Positions 33,135-41,974 of a DNA stretch of 64,000 nt are shown in pieces. A program made the translations under genes and the position numbers. Position 1 is the first letter of the stretch, and each line of letters starts with the position of its first letter. Origin of the DNA: Bacteroides oleiciplenus YIT 12058 (lineage in GTDB: Bacteria; Bacteroidota; Bacteroidia; Bacteroidales; Bacteroidaceae); the NCBI RefSeq assembly GCF_000315485.1, contig NZ_JH992941.1, positions 992,001-1,056,000 on the forward strand, written 5' to 3'. The notes under the pieces are model-generated. The model worked only from the letters and a program-made list of their open reading frames with translations, was not told the DNA's origin and searched no databases.

Positions 33135-35714
33135 CTATCGCTTTATAAGATGAGCTACCGTCTGCTTTCCTTTTTCTCCAGTCAGAAGCACAAGATAGCA
33201 TCCCTTATTCAACTTGCTGACATTGAAAGTATGGTTCACAGGAATCTGATCATCTACTACAGTTCCATTCATTGCAATAATTTGCACTTTAACAATTCCA
33301 GATAATAATATCTGAACATCTTCTTTTGCAATTGTAGGAGTAATAGCCATTTGTTGACTTTCTTCCGGAAACATGTCTACAGAAGTAATCTCTACAGGCT
33401 TATTTATATATAACCTGAATTCTCCGGCCGGTAAAGAAAAAGGTCCTCCCATCTCAGATTTACCCGTTACAAAATCATACCAATTCTCTCCACTGCTTAA
33501 ATTTGGGATGCAAATATTCGCAGCAGTACCAAAATTGCCCACCAAAACAAAATGAAGGTCTGGATGGATCACTTCAATACGGCGGATGGGCCAGTCTGTC
33601 TCATCCACATTTCCTATGAATTCTCCATCAGATATCACATGGGCATACTGTTCCCTGAAGTTTAGCAGTTTACAATAAGTCTCAAATAAAGCCTTTCGTT
33701 CCGGAATCTCCAGGAACTCCCAATGGGGAGGTTTCGTTTCACCTTCATAGCTGGAACTAAGTTCGTCTGTACCTTCTTTTGACTGAATAGAGATGTCGTA
33801 CCCCATTTCGCCAAATTCCCACATCATCTTGGGACCGGGCATCATAAATAAAAAGGCTGCAGCAGTTCCGCATCTTTTCATACGTACCTCCAACTTCGTT
33901 CGAATATTTCCTATTCCATTCACTGAAGCATTGTATGCAACACGCTCTTCGTCATGACTCTCCATATAAGTTACCCGGTTGTTTTTACTCCATCCTTTAG
34001 ATGAAGCCATAGCTCCCTTAAACGAACTACCTTTCTGAATTCCATTGATAGCATTGCTGAAAGGAGAATATTGCTTTCCCCACAGCATTAAATCATATTC
34101 TGCAAGTTCTTTCTCTTCCTGATCACCAGCCAAATGCTCGTAAATGAGGTAAGCATCACTTTTACGTTTCCGTATTTCATCCGATAATCTCTTTATAATG
34201 CGAATCCGATCCGGATCGTATGCAGAACCATCTCCCGGAGTATTGGTAAATCCTTTAGAGAAATCAAAGCGGAAGCCGTCTAGTTTATACTCTTTTAGCC
34301 AGAAAGCACAAATACTATCTAAAAGAATTTGTGTTTCTTTACTCTCATGGTTGAAATCGGCTCCCCATGAATATTTCGTATTGGGAGAAACCATATTGAA
34401 CCAGGGATTATCTGCCGCAGGCTGTGCTTTGGTATTTCCCGGAGGATCAGCATACAGTCTGACTAAGGAACAAGTACCATATGCATGATCCAATACAATG
34501 TCCATAATCACTGCTATTCCGCGTTTGTGACACTCGTCTATAAATTTCTTATAGTCCTCCTCAGTTCCATACACTTTTTCTGTTGCAAAGAAAAAAGTGG
34601 AGTGATATCCCCAATTGGTTATTCCATCTATCTTACAGAAAGGCATTAATTCGATTGCATTGATTCCCAATGATTTCAGATAATCCAATTTCTCAAGGGC
34701 TAGTTTCAGATTTCCTTTATATTCGCCATTGCGTGTGAAATCGCGAAGCAGGAGTTCGTAGATCGTCAATCGGTCCTGACGTACGCCTTTAAAATCGGTC
34801 ACTTCCCATGGATATTCCGGTTTTGCCGTTTGCCACACAGATACAATATCAGCTTTACATTTTTCCGGAAATCCCATGAGGTTAGGATATGCAATGGGGG
34901 ATATTCCTTTGTCGAACTTCCTTTCGAGTATCTTATTGGCATAAGGGTCTGCGATATCCAAAAGGCCATCAACCAGGTAATAAAAAGCATATTCTTTCCC
35001 GGGAATGAGATGATCCAGAGTGATCCAGAAGTAGTCACCATCTCTTTTCATCCGGTAATCCTCCTTCACTTCCCAGTTGCTCAGTTCGCTCATTAAATAC
35101 GCAAATTGCTTTCCCGGAGCGAACAGCACTAAAGTGAGGCTTTTGTCATTGTGGTAGTTAATACCTCTTTGCACTCCTTCCGGGCGCGGACTCTCTTCTC
35201 CCGGATCTATTGTATGGGAAAGCAGTAATTTTATATTCGTTTTCTTATCACTGGTAGCTCTTCCGTCCATAGTGCCATCCGCATTACGCAACACAAACTC
35301 AACACTCAGTAATTGCTCGTCTACTTTAAACTCGTAAGGCGGTTCCATCTGAGTGTTTTGCATAAAAAACTCTTTAACGGACGGGGTAATTTTAAGCTGC
35401 CAGAGGTTATCCCCGACCTTCTGGAGTTTAACAGCATCAATATTACATTTGTCGGGTGTTGTTTTATCCGGCCACAAAGCAATTCTGGATTTCCATTCAG
35501 TACCACTCGGACTTTCGGAAGTGATAACTCCCATATGTGAATAAATCGGTCCTTCAAAATCAACTAAAGAAGCTTTCTGAAAGGAACACTTGGTCAGATC
35601 AAAAGTCACAGTAACTTCATCGTCACCTGTTGGCCTAGATGGTGTACAATCTACAATCTGTGCTTTTAGGGATAAAGTGCACAGAAGTGTGATAAACAAT
35701 ATGTAAGCTCTCAT
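33135..35714 (-). CDS. GH13 alpha-amylase-type enzyme with C-terminal sorting-domain-like tail
   Basis: 859 residues with signal peptide (LFITLLCTLSLKAQ). An Ig-like N-terminal domain (~20-165) and a CBM48-type E-set (~185-280; NDKSLTLVLFAPGKQFAYLMSELSNW) precede the GH13 barrel (~300-700). Catalytic residues are nucleophile D484 (KLDGFRFDFSKG), acid/base E526 (LIYEHLAG) and D588 (YMESHDEER). The last ~70 residues (VKVQIIAMNGTVV; FNVSKLNKGCYLVLLTGEKGKQTVAHLIKR) look like a type IX secretion C-terminal domain, odd for Bacteroides. Last gene of the PUL. Acts on alpha-1,4-glucosidic chains by family. Confidence 0.9.
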   Translation of the reverse strand: MRAYILFITLLCTLSLKAQIVDCTPSRPTGDDEVTVTFDLTKCSFQKASLVDFEGPIYSHMGVITSESPSGTEWKSRIALWPDKTTPDKCNIDAVKLQKVGDNLWQLKITPSVKEFFMQNTQMEPPYEFKVDEQLLSVEFVLRNADGTMDGRATSDKKTNIKLLLSHTIDPGEESPRPEGVQRGINYHNDKSLTLVLFAPGKQFAYLMSELSNWEVKEDYRMKRDGDYFWITLDHLIPGKEYAFYYLVDGLLDIADPYANKILERKFDKGISPIAYPNLMGFPEKCKADIVSVWQTAKPEYPWEVTDFKGVRQDRLTIYELLLRDFTRNGEYKGNLKLALEKLDYLKSLGINAIELMPFCKIDGITNWGYHSTFFFATEKVYGTEEDYKKFIDECHKRGIAVIMDIVLDHAYGTCSLVRLYADPPGNTKAQPAADNPWFNMVSPNTKYSWGADFNHESKETQILLDSICAFWLKEYKLDGFRFDFSKGFTNTPGDGSAYDPDRIRIIKRLSDEIRKRKSDAYLIYEHLAGDQEEKELAEYDLMLWGKQYSPFSNAINGIQKGSSFKGAMASSKGWSKNNRVTYMESHDEERVAYNASVNGIGNIRTKLEVRMKRCGTAAAFLFMMPGPKMMWEFGEMGYDISIQSKEGTDELSSSYEGETKPPHWEFLEIPERKALFETYCKLLNFREQYAHVISDGEFIGNVDETDWPIRRIEVIHPDLHFVLVGNFGTAANICIPNLSSGENWYDFVTGKSEMGGPFSLPAGEFRLYINKPVEITSVDMFPEESQQMAITPTIAKEDVQILLSGIVKVQIIAMNGTVVDDQIPVNHTFNVSKLNKGCYLVLLTGEKGKQTVAHLIKR

Positions 35715-35751
35715 AAAATGTAATTTTTAATTCAGTACTATAAAAGAACGA

Positions 35752-35777
35752 GCTGTATCGGAAATATACGATACAGC
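35752..35777 (-). terminator. Hairpin between susE and GH13 genes
   Basis: The perfect 9-bp stem GCTGTATCG/CGATACAGC has an 8-base loop, in the 93-bp gap between two co-directional PUL genes. No U tract follows directly, so it may be a partial terminator or processing site. Confidence 0.45.
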
Positions 35778-35807
35778 CCGATTCTAATCGCTCAATTAAC
35801 CTGACAA

Positions 35808-37040
35808 CTACTCATCAACACTGGGTACCAGTTCATACCGGAAAGGATATTCCTGCAAATACACATTGAAGTCATAATATCCTTCCGTTGCAAGAAATGG
35901 AATATTCTTTGTACCGGATATGATACCCGATTGATTACCTTTTTCCACCTTATTGTCGGTAGCTCCCATATTGGCAGCATTTGCCCAGGTTTTGCCCACT
36001 GCATTCGCCCTGAATTTGAATTCAAACTTAGAGGTATTGGGTACACCACTTCCGTCTGTTTGATATTCCGGAACGTACACATGCTTGGCAGTCCATACTT
36101 TTCCTTCCGAATCGTATGTCAGAACAGCTCCTGTTCCTTCTTCAGGATTTTGAGCTGACATGGAATTTGCCCATTGAGGATAACCCATATTACGCTGTCC
36201 ACACACGAAAAACTCTTTATAGAACTTGTAAAGTGTCATAGTCTTTGCGTTCTCCGTGATTTTGACTACCATTTTATAGAATCCCGGTCCATCGAGTATT
36301 TCCTCTTTATTGGAACCCGGTGCAAAAGCCCCCGGAGCAATAACGTTTCCTCCCGCCTGCAGAGCAAGGCTTGTACCTGGAGTGAATGAAGCCGGCGCTC
36401 CCCATTCAACTTCCGGTGCCAGTTCTTCAACCAATTTTATACCTTGGTCCAACTTGGGTAAATACACATATCCTTCATACTCTCCATTCCAGCCGGGAGA
36501 ATATAATACTTCTGCGTTATTTGTTGTAAAGTCGGTATAATCACCTATTACATAAAGCAAATCAGGATCACTGGAAAACGTAGTCACATTGAATTCGGAT
36601 ATGGAGGATGTCAATGATGCATAGGCTGTGCTGATAGTGGCTTCAACGCGCATTACAATGTCCGTAGGCCGGCGTTTGATGGCTCCGGCCGACAATAAGG
36701 CGGCATTCAGGTCTTTTACTTTCACCGTATATTTGTTTTCATTGGTAATTGCAAACGTTGTGTATGTCAGATTATTTATATCTACTCCTTCCTTTTTTAC
36801 AGCCAGCTGAATGGCGTAGGAAATAATCGCATCGTAGCCAAATTGAGCAGGGGTCCATTCTATGACGGCCAAATCTGTCTCGGCAGCATTCTTATCCAGA
36901 ACAAACACATCGTCAAAGGTCTGTTTCCAGGAACTGGCAACAAAATTATCAGGGTCCAGTATCAGCTTCTCATCTTGTGCGCAAGACGCCAGGCAAAGAA
37001 GAGAAATTATGCTAACTATTGAATAAACTAACTTTTTCAT
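35808..37040 (-). CDS. SusE/SusF-type outer-membrane glycan-binding lipoprotein
   Basis: 410 residues with lipoprotein signal (SLLCLASCAQDEK; Cys about residue 20). The N-terminal SusE domain (~25-145; WTPAQFGYDAIISYAIQLAVK) is an Ig-like fold. Two tandem starch-binding-like modules follow (VIGDYTDFTTNNAEVLYSPGWNGEYEGYVYLPK; FFVCGQRNMGYPQWANSM...YYDFNVYLQEYPFRYELVP). Such proteins hold glycan at the cell surface next to SusCD. Its presence with a GH13 enzyme suggests an alpha-glucan-like ligand. 20 bp downstream of susD. Confidence 0.88.
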   Translation of the reverse strand: MKKLVYSIVSIISLLCLASCAQDEKLILDPDNFVASSWKQTFDDVFVLDKNAAETDLAVIEWTPAQFGYDAIISYAIQLAVKKEGVDINNLTYTTFAITNENKYTVKVKDLNAALLSAGAIKRRPTDIVMRVEATISTAYASLTSSISEFNVTTFSSDPDLLYVIGDYTDFTTNNAEVLYSPGWNGEYEGYVYLPKLDQGIKLVEELAPEVEWGAPASFTPGTSLALQAGGNVIAPGAFAPGSNKEEILDGPGFYKMVVKITENAKTMTLYKFYKEFFVCGQRNMGYPQWANSMSAQNPEEGTGAVLTYDSEGKVWTAKHVYVPEYQTDGSGVPNTSKFEFKFRANAVGKTWANAANMGATDNKVEKGNQSGIISGTKNIPFLATEGYYDFNVYLQEYPFRYELVPSVDE

Positions 37041-37060
37041 ATTTAATCTTCTTTAAGAGG

Positions 37061-38794
37061 TTATTGATTGGAAACGGCATTGTCATAGCCCGGATTCTGA
37101 GTCAGATTAGGATTGGCGCCGATATCTGAAGCGGGTATAGGAAACAGCTCTCTATATTTGGGAACAGCAGAACCGGGGAAAGTTCCGTTCTTGAATTCCC
37201 ATGTATAATCATTCCCGGAATATTTACCAAAACGGATCAGGTCCGTGCGGCGGAATGCTTCCCAATAAAGCTCGCGGGAACGTTCACCGAAAATATAATC
37301 GAGAGTGAAAGAGCTCAGGTCTTCGGCCTGTATTTTTGCGCGATGTCTCAACTCATTAAGTTTTTCCAGTGCCAATGCATCCGTACATGTTCCTCCGGAT
37401 TTTCTCACCGCAGCCTCAGCGTAGTTCAGATAGGCTTCGGCAAGGCGCATCAAAGGATAGTCCAGACTTGGATATTCAGTCAAAGAAATTACATTCCCAT
37501 TTTCATCCGTATATGAGGGCGGTATACCTTCACGTGTCAGGTTGGTCCATTTATAGGAAGGCCAGCCATAAATAAAGGTGCTCGAACCGGCATTTTTGGA
37601 CATAGGCAAATGACAAGTCGGGGTAAAGAAAATAGCCCGGTTATCCAAAGTGTTTACATACTTTCCCAATGATCCGTTTCCATCATCAACCACCTCATCC
37701 ATTGTTCCGAGGAAATCATCAATTCCCGGGTAGAAGTGACGGACGAAAGTCAATGTAGCACGAGAACCTTTGAAGCTCTTTGAGATACCGCTCGTTTGGG
37801 TAAAGTTAGGATCGTTAGGACCTCGTGAGCCTGCTACCAGGAATTGTGTCGCATAAGACTGAGTCCAGCGTCCGTCAAAGTTGATCGTGAAAATCATCTC
37901 TTTACGTGCATCTATATTTTCACCATTGTCAGCCATGAAAAGTTCTGCATAGTTAGGGCATAAATCATATCCTGCACTAATCACGTTGCGAGCATATTTC
38001 ATGCACTCATCATATTTAGGTGTCTGGATATACACTTCTGCATTCAAATATAAGCGTGACAGTAACATCCAGACAGCTGCTTTGTCGGCACGTCCATACT
38101 CATTCTGTTTCGGTTCGGTCATATACGGATCGTCTGATAACTCCAGAAGTTCGCTCTCAATGAAGCTATAGAGTTCGGCACGTGAGCGTTGTGGAGGCAA
38201 ATAAGTACCGATTGGATCGTTTTCTGTAATAAAAGGAGTATTTCCAAACATATCCATAGCGTGATAATACATTAAAGCACGAAGGAAACGGGTTTCAGAA
38301 CGATAATACTGTATTTTAGCCTTGAGATCATCATCTACTCCACGGTCATTCAAACGCTCGTCTGTGGTTTGTTTCAGATAATCATTGCACATGGTAATAG
38401 TAAACAAGAGACGATAATAGAGACCTGAAATTATCGGATTGTTCAAGGTGCTGTATGTATTGTAAGAGAGTTCGGGACATCCCGGGTCGGACTGAGTGAA
38501 TGTCACTTCGTCTGTAGTGAATTCCTGCATATACCAAAATGTACGCAAGAATGGAGAGGTTCCGGCATCCACATCAGCAATTTCCGCACTGGCAGGTCCA
38601 CTTTGTCCGGATAGGCCAAGTGCTGCATACAGTTTGGCTAATCCCTGCATATAACTTTCAGGGGTAGAATACGCTTTATCTGCCGTATACAGCTTAGGAT
38701 CAAGCGGGGTAGTGTTCAGGTCGTCGAAGCAAGACACAAATAAAATCGTCATTGCCGAGAACAGTATTGATAGTAAAATATATTTCAGTTTCAT
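37061..38794 (-). CDS. SusD/RagB family glycan-binding lipoprotein
   Basis: 577 residues. Lipobox ILFVSCFDDLN (Cys about residue 22). SusD signature segments are SETRFLRALMYYHAMDMFGNTPF, YPLMRLAEAYLNYAEAAVRKSGG, LNELRHRAKI and GERSRELYWEAFRRTDLIRFGKY. It forms the surface lid for the SusC encoded 13 bp upstream and belongs to the PUL running from 48599 down to 33135. Confidence 0.95.
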   Translation of the reverse strand: MKLKYILLSILFSAMTILFVSCFDDLNTTPLDPKLYTADKAYSTPESYMQGLAKLYAALGLSGQSGPASAEIADVDAGTSPFLRTFWYMQEFTTDEVTFTQSDPGCPELSYNTYSTLNNPIISGLYYRLLFTITMCNDYLKQTTDERLNDRGVDDDLKAKIQYYRSETRFLRALMYYHAMDMFGNTPFITENDPIGTYLPPQRSRAELYSFIESELLELSDDPYMTEPKQNEYGRADKAAVWMLLSRLYLNAEVYIQTPKYDECMKYARNVISAGYDLCPNYAELFMADNGENIDARKEMIFTINFDGRWTQSYATQFLVAGSRGPNDPNFTQTSGISKSFKGSRATLTFVRHFYPGIDDFLGTMDEVVDDGNGSLGKYVNTLDNRAIFFTPTCHLPMSKNAGSSTFIYGWPSYKWTNLTREGIPPSYTDENGNVISLTEYPSLDYPLMRLAEAYLNYAEAAVRKSGGTCTDALALEKLNELRHRAKIQAEDLSSFTLDYIFGERSRELYWEAFRRTDLIRFGKYSGNDYTWEFKNGTFPGSAVPKYRELFPIPASDIGANPNLTQNPGYDNAVSNQ

Positions 38795-38807
38795 AACAGA
38801 TCATTTT

Positions 38808-41800
38808 TTAGTAGTTAAGATTCAAACCTAATACAAAGATACGAGGGCGTGGCCATGCATTATTGTCAATACCACTGCTCACCTCCGGATCTAATCCTGA
38901 GTATTTTGTGATAACAAACGGATTTTGGGCAGTGAATGAGACACGTCCTCCAAGTTTACTATTAAATAGTTTTTTGAAAGAATAGCCCAGGGTGATATTA
39001 TCCAACTTCAGGAAAGATGCATTTTCCAGAAATAAATCACTCTTTGCCTGAGTAACGGTAATAGGATTGCGGAACTTTGAAGTTTTCACGACAAACTCAG
39101 GTATGTTGCGTACTGTTTGTCCGTTGCTGAACGTATAGTCGGCTGAACAACGTGCGGAATTGTAATCGTTGAATACCCAGTTTCCAATACTTCCATGTGC
39201 ATTAAAACCGAAGTCCCAGTTCTTATAACGGAACAACATATTGAATCCGAAGAATACATCTGGACGCGATTTGTGTTTAAGTACAAGGTCTTTGTCATCG
39301 ATGATGCCATCCTTGTTTTGGTCGATAAATGCATCCTGAACCGGATTACCATATTCGTCATATACCTGTTCATATACATAGAATGTATTAGGAGCATACC
39401 CCACACTGTGTATCTGAATGTTATTACCCGTTCCCATACTGATACCTCCGGTCGGTACTCCCACGTAGTCCGGATTGAAGATGGCGGTCAGTTTAGTAAT
39501 TTTTGATTTGCTCCAGGTAGCGTTTACGCCGATATCCCAAGAAAAGTCTTTTGTTACGATAGGAGTGGCATTGACATTGATTTCAACCCCCTTATTCTCC
39601 AAATTACCGATATTGGCGGTCATCTTATTCGTAAAATTAGAACCGGCGGGAATGGGAATGGAGTTTAATAGATCGGAAGTCTCTTTGTAGAACAAGTCGA
39701 CACTACCCGATAAACGATTATTAAAGAATCCCCAGTCCAATGCCACATTCCAGGTGGCGGTAGACTCCCACTTGATGTTTTCATTATAAGCTTCCGGTTT
39801 CAATATCTGATAGAATTTATCTCCGATCTGATATTGTGAAGTAGAAGTGATGGTTGACAAATTATAGGTTGCAATATAAGGATAGTAATCTGAACCAATA
39901 TTCTGCTGTCCCGTCACACCATAGCTAGCGCGGAACTTTAAGTTACTCAGCTTATCGAATTTCTTGAAAAAAGCTTCATCGGACATTCTCCACGCTAATG
40001 CTACAGAAGGGAAGAGGCCCCAACGGTTAGAAGGAGAGAAACGGGACGTTCCGTCATCACGCAATGTGAGAGTAATCAGATACTTGTCCATAAATGTATA
40101 ATTCAAACGTCCAAAGAGTGAAATCAAATAATATTCTTTAGGAGCTGCACTCTCCGAAATAAATACCGATTCATAATTCTCTAACGAATTGGAGTAAGTC
40201 TGACTCTGGTCATCTCTTTTAAAATGTTGCCATGAATAACCGGTCATGACGTCAATCTTGCTGCGAATTGCTTTTATGTCTTTTACGTAATTCAAATAGA
40301 AATCCAGGAGATAGTTCTCGCGGGTAGATTTGGAATCAGTATACCTTCCTTGTCCCGGAGGTAAAATGGCATCTGTATACGAACTATACGATCCGGGATA
40401 ATTACCTTTATCACCATCATTTTTCGTGTAATCATATCCCAGGTTCAGGTTGGCATGTAATTCCGGTAAAAAATGGAATGAATAATCAAGCTGCATATTA
40501 CCGAAAGAACGGAATACCTGTGTCTCATCCCAGTAGCCACTAAGTCGTGATACAGGATTTTCCGAGCCATTGCGATTGATAGATCCGTCCGGATTCAGCC
40601 ATTGAAAATAACCATTATATTTATTGTAATCAATTGAACCGTCCGCATTATAAAAGTGTACCGGCTTTGTCGGATCAAATGCAGCAGCAGCGTTGATTGC
40701 TCCGGTAGATACATATTTATTTTTATTCTCCATAGCTTTTAGATTGACACTCACACTTAAATGCTTATCAAAGAATTTAGGAGTAAATGTGACAGCCTGG
40801 GTAAAGCGCTGGAAATTGGAACCTTTCAAAGTTCCATTTTGGTCGGTATACCCGAGGGATACACGGAAAGGATATTTATCACCTCCTCCGGATATTCCTA
40901 TATTCTGGTCGGTAGACAGACCTATCCGATAGATTTCCTTTTGCCAGTCTGTATTATAATATCCGATTGTACCATCCGGATAGGTATAATTGATGGCTTT
41001 GTGAACTGCTGCCCCGGATAACGTGTTTTCCGGATAATACTCGTCAATATAGGCACGGAACTCATCAGCATCAAGGACTGGTACTTTACCCGAATTTACG
41101 TTGGCGCTGTATGTGCTGCTGTATTCTACTTTCAGCGCTTTACTTCCTCCTTTTTTCGTAGTGATGATGATGACTCCATTAGAGGCTCTGGAACCATAGA
41201 TGGCTGTTGCGGAAGCATCTTTCAAAACACTGAATGATTCTATATCCTCGGGATTTAATGCTCCCAGCACGTTCGACATACCCACTCCGGCATCATCTGA
41301 TGTTGTAACTCCGTCAATCACTATCAAAGGAGAATTGCTGGCAGATAGAGAGGAGCCGTTACGGATGCGGATGGTGGTACCGGACCCCGGTTGTCCATCG
41401 CCCGGAACAATCAGCAAACCCGGCACTTTTCCTGTAAGCATATCCTGAGGAGTGGTGATTGCACCTTTGTTCATGTTGCCGGCTTTCAGGGTTGCCACTG
41501 CTCCGGTTGCATCTTTCTTAGTCACCTGACCATAACCGATGACTACCACTTCTTCCAAGGATTGAGCATCTTCGGACATTCTGACATTGAGTACCGAACC
41601 CGTACCAACAGACAGAGTCTGTGTCTGGAATCCAATATAAGAAAAGGACAGTTTAGCACCGGAAGATACCTGTATTGAATATTTTCCGTTTACATCGGTT
41701 ATGACACCCGTTTGTGTATCAACCGCTTGTACATTCACACCAATCAAAGGATCTCCATTGTCATCACGGACAACACCTGTCACTACTTTCTGACCGGCAT

Positions 41801-41936
41801 GCTGCCCTCCAACTTGTGTTGTCTGTTCTGTCCTCAGCTGTTTTGTATTATTTTGCTGACCAAACAGCATCACTGCCGACAGGCAGAAAAGGACTGTAAA
41901 CAGGCTACGAATTAAAATGATTTTTTTACTTTTCAT
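38808..41936 (-). CDS. SusC/RagA TonB-dependent outer-membrane transporter
   Basis: 1042 residues from the ATG at 41936 (MKSKKIILIRSLFTVLFCLS). Signal peptide, then a carboxypeptidase-regulatory-like domain (~50-125; VVTGVVRDDNGDPLIGVNV), a TonB box region (SLEEVVVIGYGQVTK), plug domain (~130-270; NPEDIESFSVLKDASATAIYGSRASNGVIIITTKKG) and a 22-strand barrel. It imports oligosaccharides released at the surface. The longer frame to 41978 would overlap the upstream gene and is not preferred. Confidence 0.95.
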   Translation of the reverse strand: MKSKKIILIRSLFTVLFCLSAVMLFGQQNNTKQLRTEQTTQVGGQHAGQKVVTGVVRDDNGDPLIGVNVQAVDTQTGVITDVNGKYSIQVSSGAKLSFSYIGFQTQTLSVGTGSVLNVRMSEDAQSLEEVVVIGYGQVTKKDATGAVATLKAGNMNKGAITTPQDMLTGKVPGLLIVPGDGQPGSGTTIRIRNGSSLSASNSPLIVIDGVTTSDDAGVGMSNVLGALNPEDIESFSVLKDASATAIYGSRASNGVIIITTKKGGSKALKVEYSSTYSANVNSGKVPVLDADEFRAYIDEYYPENTLSGAAVHKAINYTYPDGTIGYYNTDWQKEIYRIGLSTDQNIGISGGGDKYPFRVSLGYTDQNGTLKGSNFQRFTQAVTFTPKFFDKHLSVSVNLKAMENKNKYVSTGAINAAAAFDPTKPVHFYNADGSIDYNKYNGYFQWLNPDGSINRNGSENPVSRLSGYWDETQVFRSFGNMQLDYSFHFLPELHANLNLGYDYTKNDGDKGNYPGSYSSYTDAILPPGQGRYTDSKSTRENYLLDFYLNYVKDIKAIRSKIDVMTGYSWQHFKRDDQSQTYSNSLENYESVFISESAAPKEYYLISLFGRLNYTFMDKYLITLTLRDDGTSRFSPSNRWGLFPSVALAWRMSDEAFFKKFDKLSNLKFRASYGVTGQQNIGSDYYPYIATYNLSTITSTSQYQIGDKFYQILKPEAYNENIKWESTATWNVALDWGFFNNRLSGSVDLFYKETSDLLNSIPIPAGSNFTNKMTANIGNLENKGVEINVNATPIVTKDFSWDIGVNATWSKSKITKLTAIFNPDYVGVPTGGISMGTGNNIQIHSVGYAPNTFYVYEQVYDEYGNPVQDAFIDQNKDGIIDDKDLVLKHKSRPDVFFGFNMLFRYKNWDFGFNAHGSIGNWVFNDYNSARCSADYTFSNGQTVRNIPEFVVKTSKFRNPITVTQAKSDLFLENASFLKLDNITLGYSFKKLFNSKLGGRVSFTAQNPFVITKYSGLDPEVSSGIDNNAWPRPRIFVLGLNLNY

Positions 41937-41974
41937 AGGTTGTGTCTCCATAAAATTAAAAATTAACATCGATA

